The translations under genes were made by a program, and so were the position numbers. A stretch of DNA of 64,000 bases from Lunularia cruciata (lineage: Eukaryota; Streptophyta; Marchantiopsida; Lunulariales; Lunulariaceae): contig OX419755.1 of the NCBI GenBank assembly GCA_948567375.1, positions 42,661,001-42,725,000 on the forward strand, written 5' to 3'. The notes beneath the pieces are model-generated. The model was not told where the DNA came from and ran no database searches. It worked only from the letters and a program-made list of their open reading frames with translations. This document shows positions 34,038 through 44,836 of this stretch, in pieces (the first letter of the stretch is position 1; each line of letters opens with the position of its first letter).

Positions 34038-34388
34038 CTAGGCAAGGGCATAGGGCATCGGACCAATTTGTAACAAATTGGTCCGATGTAAAGTAACTTC
34101 TGTCATGTACTTCCCTAATGCTAAAGCTTCAACCTGTAAGAGAGTTGAGAAGTCACTGCAAGTAATCTGATGTCTAACTCTAATCTGCATGTAACAAGGG
34201 CAATCAACAAACACATGATGCTCATCCTCAACTTTGCTCATAATACACAATTTGCAAAGTCGCATGGAGTGCTCTATCTGTTGCCAACGTCCTTGTTCTA
34301 CTTCTAGTCTATGAGAACTAGTTCTATATTGAGCGATAACATGTCTAAGTGAAGTAGAAATCCTATTTGTAGAACAGGAACATTCCAT
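34038..34388 (-). pseudogene. LINE-type reverse-transcriptase zinc-finger remnant
   Basis: The - strand encodes about 116 residues with 'QYRTSSHRLEVEQGRW' followed by 'CKLCIMSKVEDEHHVFVDC', a C-x2-C...H-H...C arrangement. It matches the zinc-binding tail found after the RNase H or RT domain of non-LTR retrotransposons and retrotransposon-derived plant proteins. Upstream RT codons are absent, so it is a 5'-truncated or decayed copy. A perfect 14-bp hairpin lies at its 3' end (34056-34088). Confidence 0.65.
34056..34088. repeat. Perfect 14-bp stem, 5-nt loop
   Basis: Arm catcggaccaattt (34056-34069), loop gtaac, arm aaattggtccgatg (34075-34088). It overlaps the 3' end of the LINE-like remnant. 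In LINEs such structures can mark the 3' end recognised by RT, but here that is only a possibility. Confidence 0.8.
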
Positions 34389-35149
34389 ATGTAAGCTTCT
34401 AACGAGAGAAAGAACTGCACGATGAATTGCTGCATACCGTACCCTGACAAGACAGGCCTTTCAGCCTTTTCCAACTAGAAGTGGGTGCGAAAGGGACCTA
34501 CCATCCACTTCTTGCTTGGAAATGCCACGAAGGACAAGGACTGGAACTTATGTACGTTTCTAACTGCCGGATGAATTGCTGCAAACTGGAGCTAGCAAGA
34601 GATGCCTGAGATGGCATATTCTATAAATGATGAGAGATAACGGGAGTAGGCGTCATATGTAGCCTACTGGGATTTGTCAACTGGCCGTGGCATGAAGCCG
34701 GTACAGCGATAGCTGGAGTTTAGTTCCTCCGGCGAACGCTGGATGGCATCGATCTAGGCAGAGTTAATATTGTGGAATAATCAATGTGTGTTTGTGTCGT
34801 CGACAGAAGAATATTTTCTGTCTATCTTTCATTTCTTTAGATTTCCAGCTTTCCATCGTTGTTCTCAACCCTGGATGGCATCAACCTAGACAGAGGTTGA
34901 TATTGTGGAGTAACTTCTATGTTTTCTTTTCTTCCACAGGGGTTCTTTCTTCTATTTGTCTATCTTTCATTTCCTTCGTGCTCCTCGTGCTGTAGATCTT
35001 GGGTCTGTATTCTTCGCCTGTATTCAAGAGCCTATAACAGAACTCTTGTACGTTATTGTGTCATCGACAGAAAATCTTTCTTCTCATTGTTATCTTTTAT
35101 TTCCTTCGTTTTTTAACTGCCCTTTGTTGCTTTCGTTCTCTAGCTTCTC
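34389..35149. other. Spacer with a ~140-bp imperfect duplication
   Basis: 'ctggatggcatcgatctagg' (near 34740) recurs as 'ctggatggcatcaacctaga' (near 34872). Both are followed by 'cagag-ttratattgtgga' and later 'tctatctttcattt'. No gene is recognised. Confidence 0.6.
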
Positions 35150-35580
35150 CACTCGCTGGTATGTAGGAGTCAGTGGCAGTGTTCGAATCCTGCGGATGTC
35201 GTTTCCCGCTGGTGAGACAATTGAGCCCTTTGATTATTTCACGTTCTAACGTTAGAGTTATGAAACTTCGGATCTTCTTTCGCTTCTGGTGCTGTGATAT
35301 TGCTACTACACTCCTTGCTCCGGTTCAGGAGCCAGTGGCAGTGTCGGAGTTGCTATTGAGACAATTGAGCCCTTACATATTATCAGGGGTTATAGTCCTG
35401 AAATTTCGGACCTTCTTTCACTTCTGGTCCTGTGATATTACTTCTACACTCGTCGCTGGTACTCAGAAGTCAGTGGTAGTGTCCGAGTTCCTGAACTTGA
35501 GATGTTCATTGGCTTCTAGTGCTGTCATATTTATTCCTCGCTTGCACTCAGAATCAATGGCAGTGTCCACCCTCTACGGG
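35150..35580. repeat. Degenerate tandem repeat around 'cagtggcagtgt'
   Basis: The motif cagtggcagtgt or a close variant occurs near 35168, 35333, 35470 and 35556. It alternates with 'gagacaattgagccct' (35212, 35358), 'ttctttcrcttctggt' and 'tgtgatatt'. Units are 85-165 bp, so copies have gained and lost pieces. Confidence 0.7.
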
Positions 35581-36139
35581 TGTTCTACAATACTAAATTG
35601 AGACTATCAAATGAGGACTCCGGTTATTTCTGGTGCTTTTGTTTTAGAATGTCGACTCGTGTTTTGTTTCTGGTACTGTGATATCGGTGTTCTTGGGGCG
35701 AAGGTTAGAAATCGAGACATTGGGACATTGATCCTCTTTGAAGAGCGTGTGCTGAGATATTGATGCTCATGTTAGCACCCCGCATACACGAGACCCGAGT
35801 GATCTGTAATATTGGTAATTTTTCGCTTGTACCGTGGATATTCTTGTTCTAAGTTATGATATAAAAGTAATCATTTAAATATAATTTATATTGTTTATTC
35901 TATTTATATAAAAATTTATCTTTTTAATTCAAAATATTTATCTCTATTTTATAAAATATTGGAAAGATATCCTTATCAGCATATTTCTTGAACTTATAAT
36001 AATATTCTTGGTCTGTACGCTGACAGTTATAAATGTACGGCGCTGTCAACGAAGTTGACCTGACCTGCACGAGTTGCCAACGCCGCACGAGTAATTGTGC
36101 AAGTGAAAATTGACATTGAAAGCTTGATGGGGGGTTGAC
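35581..36139. other. AT-rich spacer
   Basis: No coding, repeat or RNA signal is recognised. Confidence 0.5.
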
Positions 36140-37489
36140 GTGCAAAGACCGAACTGTACAACCTGCGGTAGGGAATCGACGGTCGGACGGTGGAGAAACA
36201 CTCTTGACGTGTTCGAGTTGTCCGGTAAGGCTAGCGGCGGTGCGATGAAAGAGATGTGGGACCTCACCAGAGCCATGTTCGACACAGGAGCAACAAGTAC
36301 TGCGTTCGGTGGTGGGACTATAGCGTCGAGAGTGAGTTCGTTCTTTCCTTTCTTGCCCCCCTCGTCTCTACAACGAAAGCGCTGCTGCCGCTGGTATTGT
36401 TACTACTGTCGTCTCCTATACTCACTTACAGCTGTTGCTCCCCGCTGAGAGAGATAGGCTCCTGTTTGCTGCTGCTTTCTGCGGAGAGAGAGTTAGGGAA
36501 ACAATAAAGAAGTGGTGCGAAGGACGATTACGCATGTAAAGGAGATCTCCAGTATTTTCACGACGAATCAATCAGTTCAATTGGACTGGGGAAGAAATTT
36601 GAGAGGAGATGGGCTGCTGCTGAAGGAGAAGAGAATTGATTGAGAGAGAAAATGAAGAGGAAAAGGACGCGAATTGAAGAAGTGGGACCCACGAGAGAGC
36701 AGAAGAAGAAGATGAATGTCGAGAGAATAGCTAGCAGAGGAAGAAGAGAGGAGGAACAACAATGTATTAATAGCTTTTGAGCTGTCTGGAGAAAAACAAG
36801 GGAGACAGCTTCGCATATTGTGTGTTATATTGGACTACTACTTGCATTCATGGAGTGGAGAAAGGCATGCTCATCTTGCTCGCTCGCCCTTTTACTGCAC
36901 TGCTCACTGTTTTGTCGCTTTCTGTTTCCTCTTTTCCCTGTTTCCGCTGCTGCTGCCGGGGTTCTGTTTTATTGTTTGTCTGACGCAATAGTAAACAATT
37001 ATGCGGCTCCTTCTTCATTTTCTACTTCCCAAGGAGCCGGTGGCTGTGTAGAGAAGTTGGCAATTATTGAGGAGGAGAGTTTGTTTCCTCTTCGTAGCTC
37101 GGTTGAGAGACAACGAGAAGTGCATCACTCGTCGTCGAATCCCAAATGATGGGATTGGAAGCGGGATCAGTTTACAGGTTCTTTTGTCGTCGTCTTTGTG
37201 ACAGTATTGACATGGACTTGAATAGAACGAGGTAAAGGCAAGGGCCTGTATAGGGTTGCTGAAGGAAAAAGTGATCATTAAAGTACAGGAGAAAGAGTTG
37301 TTGGTCGCGTACTTGTTCACGTTCTTGTCTCTCTCCTTCATTCAGGCAATGGTAGTAAATATCTGGGGTTCTCTGCCTGTTTGGGATCTTCGGCATGAAA
37401 TTCAGAGATTTGCAGCGAAGAACTTTTGACTGAAAGACTGGTAATGTATTATGTTGAAGGGTACTGATGATCTAAGTACATGATTTCAG
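36140..37489 (+). promoter_or_regulatory. Probable promoter, 5' UTR and first intron of the DNA glycosylase gene
   Basis: The region is richer in GC and in purine runs ('gagagagaaaatgaagagg' near 36639) than sequence further upstream and lies directly before the first clear coding exon. A pyrimidine-rich acceptor ends at 37489 (gatttcag), and a gtaatg donor follows at 37441. Candidate start codons exist (e.g. 36651, 37395) but none connects to the downstream frame by a splice I can defend. I see no sure TATA box. Confidence 0.45.
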
Positions 37490-40400
37490 ACTTGTAGCCG
37501 GCGAAGAAGGACTCGCAATGCCGGATCGAAATTCCAAAGGAAGACCACAAACCCGACTGATATAGTGGTATTGTCCGACGATTCGGGGTCGGCGGACAAC
37601 GAGGTTCTCAATCCTGATGATGACGGATCACTTGATGGATCCCGCTCTATTCAGCCTGGGGAACAAACCCAGGGGGCTGTTGCCGTCCCCCAAGATGTAC
37701 TCTGTCTCAGTTGGGGTAGACGGAAATCGAGGTCAGCAGAGCTATCGGTGGCATCAGTGAATCTTCGTGGGGTGAATAATTCTGGAGGAAATAGCTCTCA
37801 GGAGTGCAAATCTGGGAAGAGACGAAGAGGTGGAGTCCGAATACCAAACGGGAAGTCACAATGTGTCCGAAAGGAGAATAGTTGTTCTACATATCCTATG
37901 GAGACTGCTGGCTATTTATTCTCCTCACAGCCGGCATTTACATTAAGTCCTGGTACACCTGGTCAAGTTCAAAGTGCGACAGCACCTGGCGAAGCACTAC
38001 CTTCCCCAAACCAGACACGGAATCCTGCGCAGTCTTCCTATAATGCACAACATCCACAACAGAATGCCTATGATTGCCAAAAGACAGGTTCAGCAACCCC
38101 TGATACGAGCCTCTCCGGGGAGGCATTTGACGATCAGCGGTTGTTCGTCCATATTCCTCTTCCTGTGGTGAACCCCGTCACTCCCTCCAAGGAAGATCTC
38201 CATCCAGAGAATGGCCTTTTTCTCTCCCCCGAGCAAGATCATACATTCCCTGGTCCCCTGGAAGAAAAGGAGCCTTCGCCAATCCCACCACCTATCTCGA
38301 TTAGGGCTAACAACTCGATATCATCAATGATAGAGTTCAATCCGGTGGATAGGAATGAAATCTCAGAAAGTTTACAAGTGCATTCTCCTACAAAACTTCA
38401 AGCCGAAGAGTGTCGGGAAGGAGTTTATTTAGATTTTGTTGCAGAGCAGCAGCCATGTTCTACTGGGTGTGCCGGAGAACAATCTCCAGGTGAAAAACAT
38501 GAAGCATTTGATCTCAACAAAAATCCGGGATTGGAGCAGATTGACGACTTCGCCGTACGCACACCCGTGAAAAAGAAACATAAGAGGCCTAAAGTTGTGA
38601 GAGATGATCCTAAGCCTGTTAGAGTGCCTAAGCCGAAGGCAACACCAAAGAAGGGATCTCCGGATGAATCTCCGAAGACCCCTACACTGGGGAAACCGCA
38701 AAACTCGAGCAAGCTTGGGGAGGCTAGCTCTCAGGTACCCTCGGACAATGTGGATCGGGTCGATGGTGAACAAGCATGTAATGCAGTACAAGGCGGTCCA
38801 GAGACTTCCCCTAGTCCCAGACTGAGATTACGAGGGTTAGCACGTTCAAAAACGCGCAGAGTGTTGTTCAACTCCATTGCTTCCTTTGAAAGCGTAGAAG
38901 GGGACCTGTCCAAGGTCAGTCTTGAGGAACCACCGAGCAGTACAGCTATCGTTCTGCATTCAATCCAGCAATCTGCTATTGTGCTACATAAGTCAAAGCC
39001 TCTCAAGCCAAAAGTGCAGATGGACCACGATGATCTTCGCATGTGGAAACTCGTAATGGAGCATGGCCCTGGTTACAAGGACTCTGCGGAAGAAGCCACC
39101 GAACGGAAGTGGAAAGACCAACGAGAGATTTATAAGAAGAGGGCTCAGATTTTTATTCGTGTAATGCATGCAGTGCAAGGTTAGTCTTTCTTTACTTCTA
39201 CCGTATAAGTTGAGTGTGTTAAGTTTGTAGGGCTCGCATGCATGTGCTTTGGGCTCCGGTCCTGTGTACATGAGTCTAACTTGGTACATCCATGAGGTGT
39301 TCCCTGTCGGAGGGAAAGGAAGGTAGCAAGTGAGAAAGAGAGCTGAACTTTTAACCTTTGGAAGACAGGACGAGAGGAGGGTTAACCCAGGAAAAACAGA
39401 TGAGAGAGGAAGAGTGGCAGTTGCAGTTGAGGCCTCATGGTAGAGAAAATGAGGACAGCCTCTTGCACGGTGCAATGTTGCTTCCTCTGCTCAAGGAGAT
39501 GCTGATGAAGAAAACTAATGCAGGCAATAGGCGATTCTCTAAGTGGAAAGGATCTGTAATTGACTCCATCGTGGGTGCATTTTTGACACAAAACGTGTCG
39601 GACCACTTGTCGAGGTAAACTTTGAGGCACTTCCAAGTTTTGGTTTTAGGAAATCTTACTTCATGTTGTAAACTTGTCCATATTTCCACTAGAATGTACA
39701 AGTTAGACATTAACAATATTATGTTTTGTTTTGCAGTTCTGCGTTTATGTTGCTGTCCGCCAAGTTTCCTGGCCCAGCTTTTACCAGAATGGCCTCTGCC
39801 TTCCAGGAGGTTAGGGTCGAAGAGGCTTTTGACTCCCCGGAACGAAGAATCTCAAACCAACCGGGAGGGATATCAAGCGATTACTTTGTTGATGAACCTC
39901 TTGGCCCATCAAATTCTGAGGACTTGGAAGAAACCAGGAGGTTCTGGGATGAATCTCTTAATCCATACGAGGATGTAGAGCCTGAAGGGGGACCACCGAG
40001 TTTCAAAATAATTGACGATATGGATATGAGGACTGCTGAGCCTGCAGTGTTTGAAGGGCCAATCGTGCCAAGTTTGACGATAATCGATGGTATGAGAATT
40101 CCAGACCACCTTGGAGAAGGTGTAGTTGGAGAGATAGCAAACACCGAGGATCTTACCAATCGGGTTTTTCAGGAGATTCCAGCTAGAGAAGATTTGATCA
40201 CTAGGGATTTGATCCAGGGTAACTATTCGCCAAAGACTCCCAAGACCGGAAAGAGGAAGATCTTTAATGTTAAGAGGAAAAATGAGATTGCTCTTACTGG
40301 TTCTGAAAGAGCCAAGTTAGAAGGTACGAAAACAACCAGTAAAGACCAAGTCGACTGGGAAGCAGTGCGGGTTTCAGCCAAACTCCGTCGAGCTACTCAG

Positions 40401-43400
40401 ATATCTACACCTGCGGAAGATATAGGAGACCTCGAAGACGCTGTCAACTTGGAAGATACCGCCGTCCATTTAGAAGACGATTTCAACTTGGATGTCAACT
40501 TGGAAGATGCAGTGAACTGGGAAGCTGTGCGAGCAGCTGATGTAGCAGAAATTGCACACGTCATCAGGGATCGCGGCATGCAATACATGCTCGCCGGCCG
40601 TATTAAGGTTAGTTGCACCTAACTTTTATGGAGGTGCTCTTGTTTGTGAGATATTGTTATATATTTGACGATGTTGCTTTTGGTTACTCTTTTCTCATAG
40701 TTGTATCTCAAATTAGCTGGTTGTGATAATTATTTACAGATGTTGTCAGCTTGGATTGATAACTTCTCTGTACACTCTGTAGTCCAGACCAGTCGCTTAT
40801 GGACTAGTTCATGATCAGGCGCAATGACTCATGCATTTTGCAGGCCTTTCTCGATCGAGTTCACAGGGAGCATGGGAGTTTAAACCTTGAATGGCTTAGA
40901 TACATCCCTCAGGAGGATGCTAAGTAAGTAGAAGTTGCTTTGCAATTATTCAACCATTCATCTTGAAGCTTTACATGTCAAGGAGCTGTATGGCAAGATG
41001 TATTTTCCCATAGGGCCTTGTTGGGCAACTCACCTTACTGGAATTTCTCACTCATATGTTTGACTGTCTCACTCAGAAAGTTCCTGCTGAGTATTCGAGG
41101 GCTCGGATTGAAGAGTGTGGAATGTGTCAGACTCTTGACTCTTCACCATCTAGCGTTTCCGGTAAATAAACTCTATCCAAGTTATCTATATTTAGTTAGC
41201 ATTTACAATGAATTGTATTTGGACTCTCATAATATCCTTTAGATTAAGCCGTTGGAATTGTATTTGGAACTGACAAAATCGTCCTGCAGGTGGACACAAA
41301 TGTGGCCCGGATTGTTGTAAGATTGGGTTGGGTACCCATAGAACCTCAAGACGAGATTAAGCTGCTCAGTGACCTAGAGTTGTAAGTCCCTTTACAACTC
41401 TTTTCATGCTACAGCACAAAACACCAATATTCCCATAAATCGATGCACATCTTACACAAGGTCTAAGTACAGACTATTTTGGAGCTTACAAACTAAGTCT
41501 CATTGGTTTTAAACAGATACCCAGTTCAGGAGACCATCCAAAAGTACTTGTGGCCACGGCTTTGTAAGATGGAGCAGGAAGAACTGTATGAATTACACTA
41601 CCAAATGATCACTTTTGGGAAGGTATCTACGCGTAATTATACCTTTCACCAATAATTGTCATTTCATGGTGCGTCTCATTTTGATTTCATTTTGTGATTT
41701 AAGTTTTTGATCTCGAACAATATGACAGAGATGACTTCCTCCCTCTGAACTGCTGACAGGTTTTCTGCACCAAAAGGGATCCTAATTGCAAAGCATGTCC
41801 TTTTAAAACTGACTGTGCACACTATCAGTCTAAATCTACGGCTTCCGGGTATAACTTCATCTTTCTCTCACTAATCAATGTCTTTCTCCACTTGCTCTGA
41901 TATTTTCAACAGAGATTACTGTAGACATGACTCATTAAAGTGCTCTCTGTACTTTTGGACAGTGTATTCATGCCTGCAATCGGATTCTCTAGTTATGATG
42001 AGGGTCCCTCAATAGCTGAGAGGCTTGCTTTACCAGCTGCGGATGCGGATTTCAGTCAGTCCATACCGCGTAATTCAACTCAGGAACCTATCATCGAGGA
42101 GCCTGCCAGCCCACGCCAAATATCTGGAGAGTCAGCAGACTCTAAAGAGGCTTTTTTCCAGATTCAGTCTCAGGCCCTCATTCTTTTGCCACCTGAGTTC
42201 GCTAACAGACCTGTCCCGAAGCTGAAAAGCGAGGGCCGACTTAGAACAGTTCACAATGTGTAAGTGACTTAGAGAATCTGAAGATAGGTTTGAATAGGTT
42301 TGAATCTGGTTTCTGAACGTCTTTCATGTTATCGTTCACATGCTGCAAAATCATGTTAAAGGTTCTCTTATAAAGAAGATTGGTCTCAATGCAGATACGA
42401 ACTGCCCGATGATCACCCCATTTTAGGCAGGGTGAGTAAGCATTGTTCATCATCAACCTCGGCGTTAGAGTTTGAAAATATGTTACTTTTGCAATTTTGA
42501 AGTTGAATTCGATAGTTATGATGATCTTTACTAGGTACCACCATGGGACTCAGAGTCAGAGTCAGTCCGGTCAGACATGGGTATGGGACTGGTTGTTTAC
42601 AACGGGTTCTGTACTCCATTCTCAAATATGTCTTGAATTTGCAGTTTTCCAGCTTGTTCTGATTATCACAAGTTTCTGTATGCTGTAATTTTATATTTAC
42701 TTAAAGAAGAAGGAGTATTGGCTCTTTGTATCTAATATATAAGCCATCTTGACAGGCAAAGATAAACCGAAGAGTCGCAGATGACCCTTGTCCCATTCTT
42801 CTTAAAATTTGGAGTCCAGGTGACCTTTAGACTCAGCAGTTCATTGCATACATAAGGTTTATATCCATTTTGATTTCTAGCTCACAAGATCGCGTGAGCG
42901 ATCATTTCATTTGAGTTTTTAGGAAACTTGATAGTACATGCTCTGTAAAAGAAACAACTGCTCAAAATTTGTGACTTTCTTCGCATCTTCAGATGAAGTA
43001 TCTGGGGCGGAGGTGAAAGATAGTGACATGCCACGTCACTCAAACCCGGAATCAGAAGAAAGCCGGAGAGAGACAGTAAAAGGCACACTAATGGTGCGTG
43101 ACATTCGGAGTTAAACCTTCTCCCTAGCTAAATAAATCAGGTTTGCCGACCCTATAAGGTTTGCCTTGAGCTAATAGAGGCTTACAATAGACTAGTGATG
43201 ATGGGAAAGGGTGAGCCTCGAGCCCTGTGAAGTGTCTTGACAAACCAACTTCGAGCTTTTGCTCTACAACAGGCTCAGTATGGTGATGCTCCTAGAGTTG
43301 GTTCCCTATTCCGTCTATACAATATAGTCTGGAAGGGTGAGGTTCTTCTCCAGACTTGACGGTGGACACTATTGTCGACCACTCACCTAAGTAAAGGGCA

Positions 43401-44552
43401 CGCGATGGTCCTTGTGACTACATGGGATAACATTGTTGAGTCCCGTTGGGAGTACTTTTTAGGAGTCCTCAATAATAGGAATTTGGTCTATCTGGAGGCA
43501 GTAGGGCGATCAGGAATGTCGAACAGATCTAGGCATGTTGCTCACACATTATCATGCTTCTAAGTTGTCTATAATTCCAGGTGCCTGTACGAACCGCCAT
43601 GCTGGGAAATTTTCCTCTGAATGGCACGTATTTTCAGGTGAATGAGGTAATGTCCATCTACTCAAACAACTATCAAAGTCTGTTCAATCAAGCGTCAGTA
43701 TGATTCTGTGTCCCTTGGAAGTGCTCTGAGTTCCAATAGCTATATCTTGTACATATGTTATTGTTATATAGTCATGATATGATATTTTCTTATGTTATTT
43801 TGCTTAGCACTCTATGGAACTGACAACTATGCAGAATCGACTTCGCTAGCTTCAAATATCAGAGTCACGTGCGGTTAGACGTGGGTATGAAAATCGGGTA
43901 GTTTAACGGGTGTTGTATTCCATTACTCAATATGAAATTTTATGTTTCTTCGTCTGCTGTTTATAGGTCTTTGCGGACCACGACACGTCATACAGCCCAC
44001 TGGATGTTCCAAGACACTTGATTTGGAATCTACCTCGGAGATTTGTTTACTGTGGCTCTTCTGTCACCTCTATTATGAAAGGCAAGATACTAACAAACTT
44101 CTCCGATTGCAGTATAGTCTTTGTTTATGTTGATGTGAAATCAATTTTAATTAATCTCGCCTTGAAACTGTTTGTATTGCTGCTTGGAATAGGTTTCAAC
44201 GTGGAGCAAATAACACAAGCATTTCAAGCCGGTATGAGCTTTCCCTTACATTATAGTAAAGTAGAGTTTAGATTGTAGATGTTTTGTCGCTGTTTATGTC
44301 CAGACTCTTTTCATGCTTATGATTCACAATCTTTAACTTGAATTCCTGTTCGCAGGTTATGTTTGCGTCAGAGGTCAAGACATAACCAAAGCTCCTAGGC
44401 CCTTGCAGCCACAGTTGCATGCAGCTGCCGCCAAGGCAGCTGCTGCTAAAAGGAAACAGCAACAATCTCAGGAGGAGACTGAAGGTAACAAGGCTGGAGC
44501 AATCGACACCAACGAGGAGAACGAAATGAACGCAAAAGAAGCTACTGTGTAA
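37490..44552 (+). CDS. DEMETER/ROS1-like 5-methylcytosine DNA glycosylase (first exon unresolved)
   Basis: This bifunctional glycosylase/lyase would excise 5-methylcytosine in the nucleus, starting base-excision DNA demethylation. Sixteen exons join in frame: 37490-39179, 39524-39614, 39737-40607, 40844-40923, 41077-41161, 41290-41381, 41517-41622, 41760-41848, 41963-42259, 42395-42431, 42756-42819, 42993-43093, 43581-43646, 43967-44081, 44193-44231, 44356-44552. This gives about 1,339 codons, near the size of ROS1. Counting from 37490: an acidic/Ser-rich N-terminus; a Lys/Pro-rich basic stretch (~345-380); glycosylase part 1 (~515-610, 'FLTQNVSDHLSSSAFM'); an acidic spacer; part 2 (~850-1005) with HhH 'IRGLGLKSVEC' (Lys923) and 'PVDTNVAR' (Asp941); 4Fe-4S cysteines 1008, 1015, 1018, 1024; 'EEPASP'; and an RRM-like end (from ~1202). 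The permuted-CXXC cysteines are missing. The frame is open upstream to a TGA at 37481, and the first in-frame ATG is at 37898, so either an upstream exon supplies the start or translation begins there. Confidence 0.93.
38560..38690 (+). other. Basic Lys/Pro-rich region of the glycosylase
   Basis: The codons read 'VKKKHKRPKVVRDDPKPVRV' and continue with more Lys-Pro pairs. Angiosperm relatives have a basic region with 'RPKV...GKPK' at this place before glycosylase part 1. It is a likely DNA-contacting or nuclear-localisation segment. Confidence 0.65.
41077..41381 (+). other. HhH-GPD catalytic core (two exons)
   Basis: Exon 41077-41161 encodes the helix-hairpin-helix with the nucleophilic Lys codon at 41111-41113. 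Exon 41290-41381 opens with Val then the general-base Asp codon at 41293-41295, eighteen residues later. The same spacing separates Lys and Asp in Arabidopsis DEMETER. The intron between them falls exactly between Pro and Val of 'FPVDTN'. Confidence 0.9.
41760..41848 (+). other. 4Fe-4S cluster exon
   Basis: It encodes 'CTKRDPNCKACPFKTDC', C-x6-C-x2-C-x5-C, the endonuclease III-type iron-sulfur motif kept in all DEMETER-family enzymes. All four cysteines are present. Confidence 0.92.
42547..42640 (+). repeat. Intronic repeat, copy 1
   Basis: The stretch 'cagagtcagtccggtcagacatgggtatg' to 'ctccattctcaaatatg' lies in the intron 42432-42755. It is related over about 75 bp to 43855-43940 in another intron of the same gene. 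It is open for translation but the frame is not kept in the second copy, and the exon chain is complete without it. Confidence 0.75.
43094..43580 (+). other. Largest late intron, possible inserted sequence
   Basis: At 487 bp it is the longest intron after the catalytic exons. One + strand frame from about 43171 to 43563 contains only two stops ('VTTWDNIVESRWEYFLGVL' near 43410-43470), which hints at a captured or transposon-derived fragment. I cannot name it. Confidence 0.4.
43855..43940 (+). repeat. Intronic repeat, copy 2
   Basis: It reads 'cagagtcacgtgcggttaga', 'cgtgggtatg', 'aacgggtgttgtattcc' and 'tactcaatatg', matching copy 1 at 42547-42640 in order, in the intron just before the RRM-domain exon. 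Confidence 0.75.
44082..44192 (+). other. GC-AG intron
   Basis: The exon end reads atgaaag followed by gcaagata. The intron closes with ggaatag before gtttcaac. Joining at GC...AG restores the RRM-domain frame ('VTSIMKGFNVEQITQ'); no GT donor nearby does. Flanking bases fit the strong consensus AG|GCAAG expected when the donor is GC. Confidence 0.82.
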
Positions 44553-44564
44553 ATATCTGTAAGT

Positions 44565-44668
44565 ATTTATGGTAATAAGTTATCTGCTTTAAGATGAAGA
44601 GTCCGTAAAAGTAATACATATTTATGGTAATAAGTTATCTCTTTAAGATGAAGAGTCCGTAAAAGTAA
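44565..44668 (+). repeat. 55-bp tandem duplication in the 3' UTR
   Basis: 'atttatggtaataagttatc' begins copies at 44565 and 44620. Both run through 'tttaagatgaagagtccg' and 'taaaagtaa'. The copies differ by a 2-3-base indel. It lies just downstream of the glycosylase stop codon. Confidence 0.92.
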
Positions 44669-44810
44669 GTCAAAGTGGTCACAGCAAGGTGATATCTATT
44701 CCACTCCTGTTTCTTTTGCAGAATTTTTCATTGCGGAGATTCAAGGTGCACAGTCACCAGTACAGCATACTTCTAGCAAAGAGATTAATCTCTTGAGGAG
44801 AGTAGAATAG

Positions 44811-44836
44811 AGTAGACTAGACTAGACTAGACTAGA
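44811..44836. repeat. (gacta)n microsatellite
   Basis: About five tandem copies of gacta follow 'agaatagagta' in the 3' flank of the glycosylase gene. Confidence 0.85.

Noticed and set aside
37565-39184. A free-standing 539-residue protein
   Set aside because: It begins at a GTG, the same frame is open 80 bases further upstream, and its last codons run past a clear splice donor (gttagt at 39180). It is an internal exon of the glycosylase gene.
42534-42640. An extra glycosylase exon ('VPPWDSESESVRSDMGMG')
   Set aside because: It is open and preceded by an AG, but joining 42431 directly to 42756 gives the family's conserved order, and a related copy of the sequence in another intron is not open.
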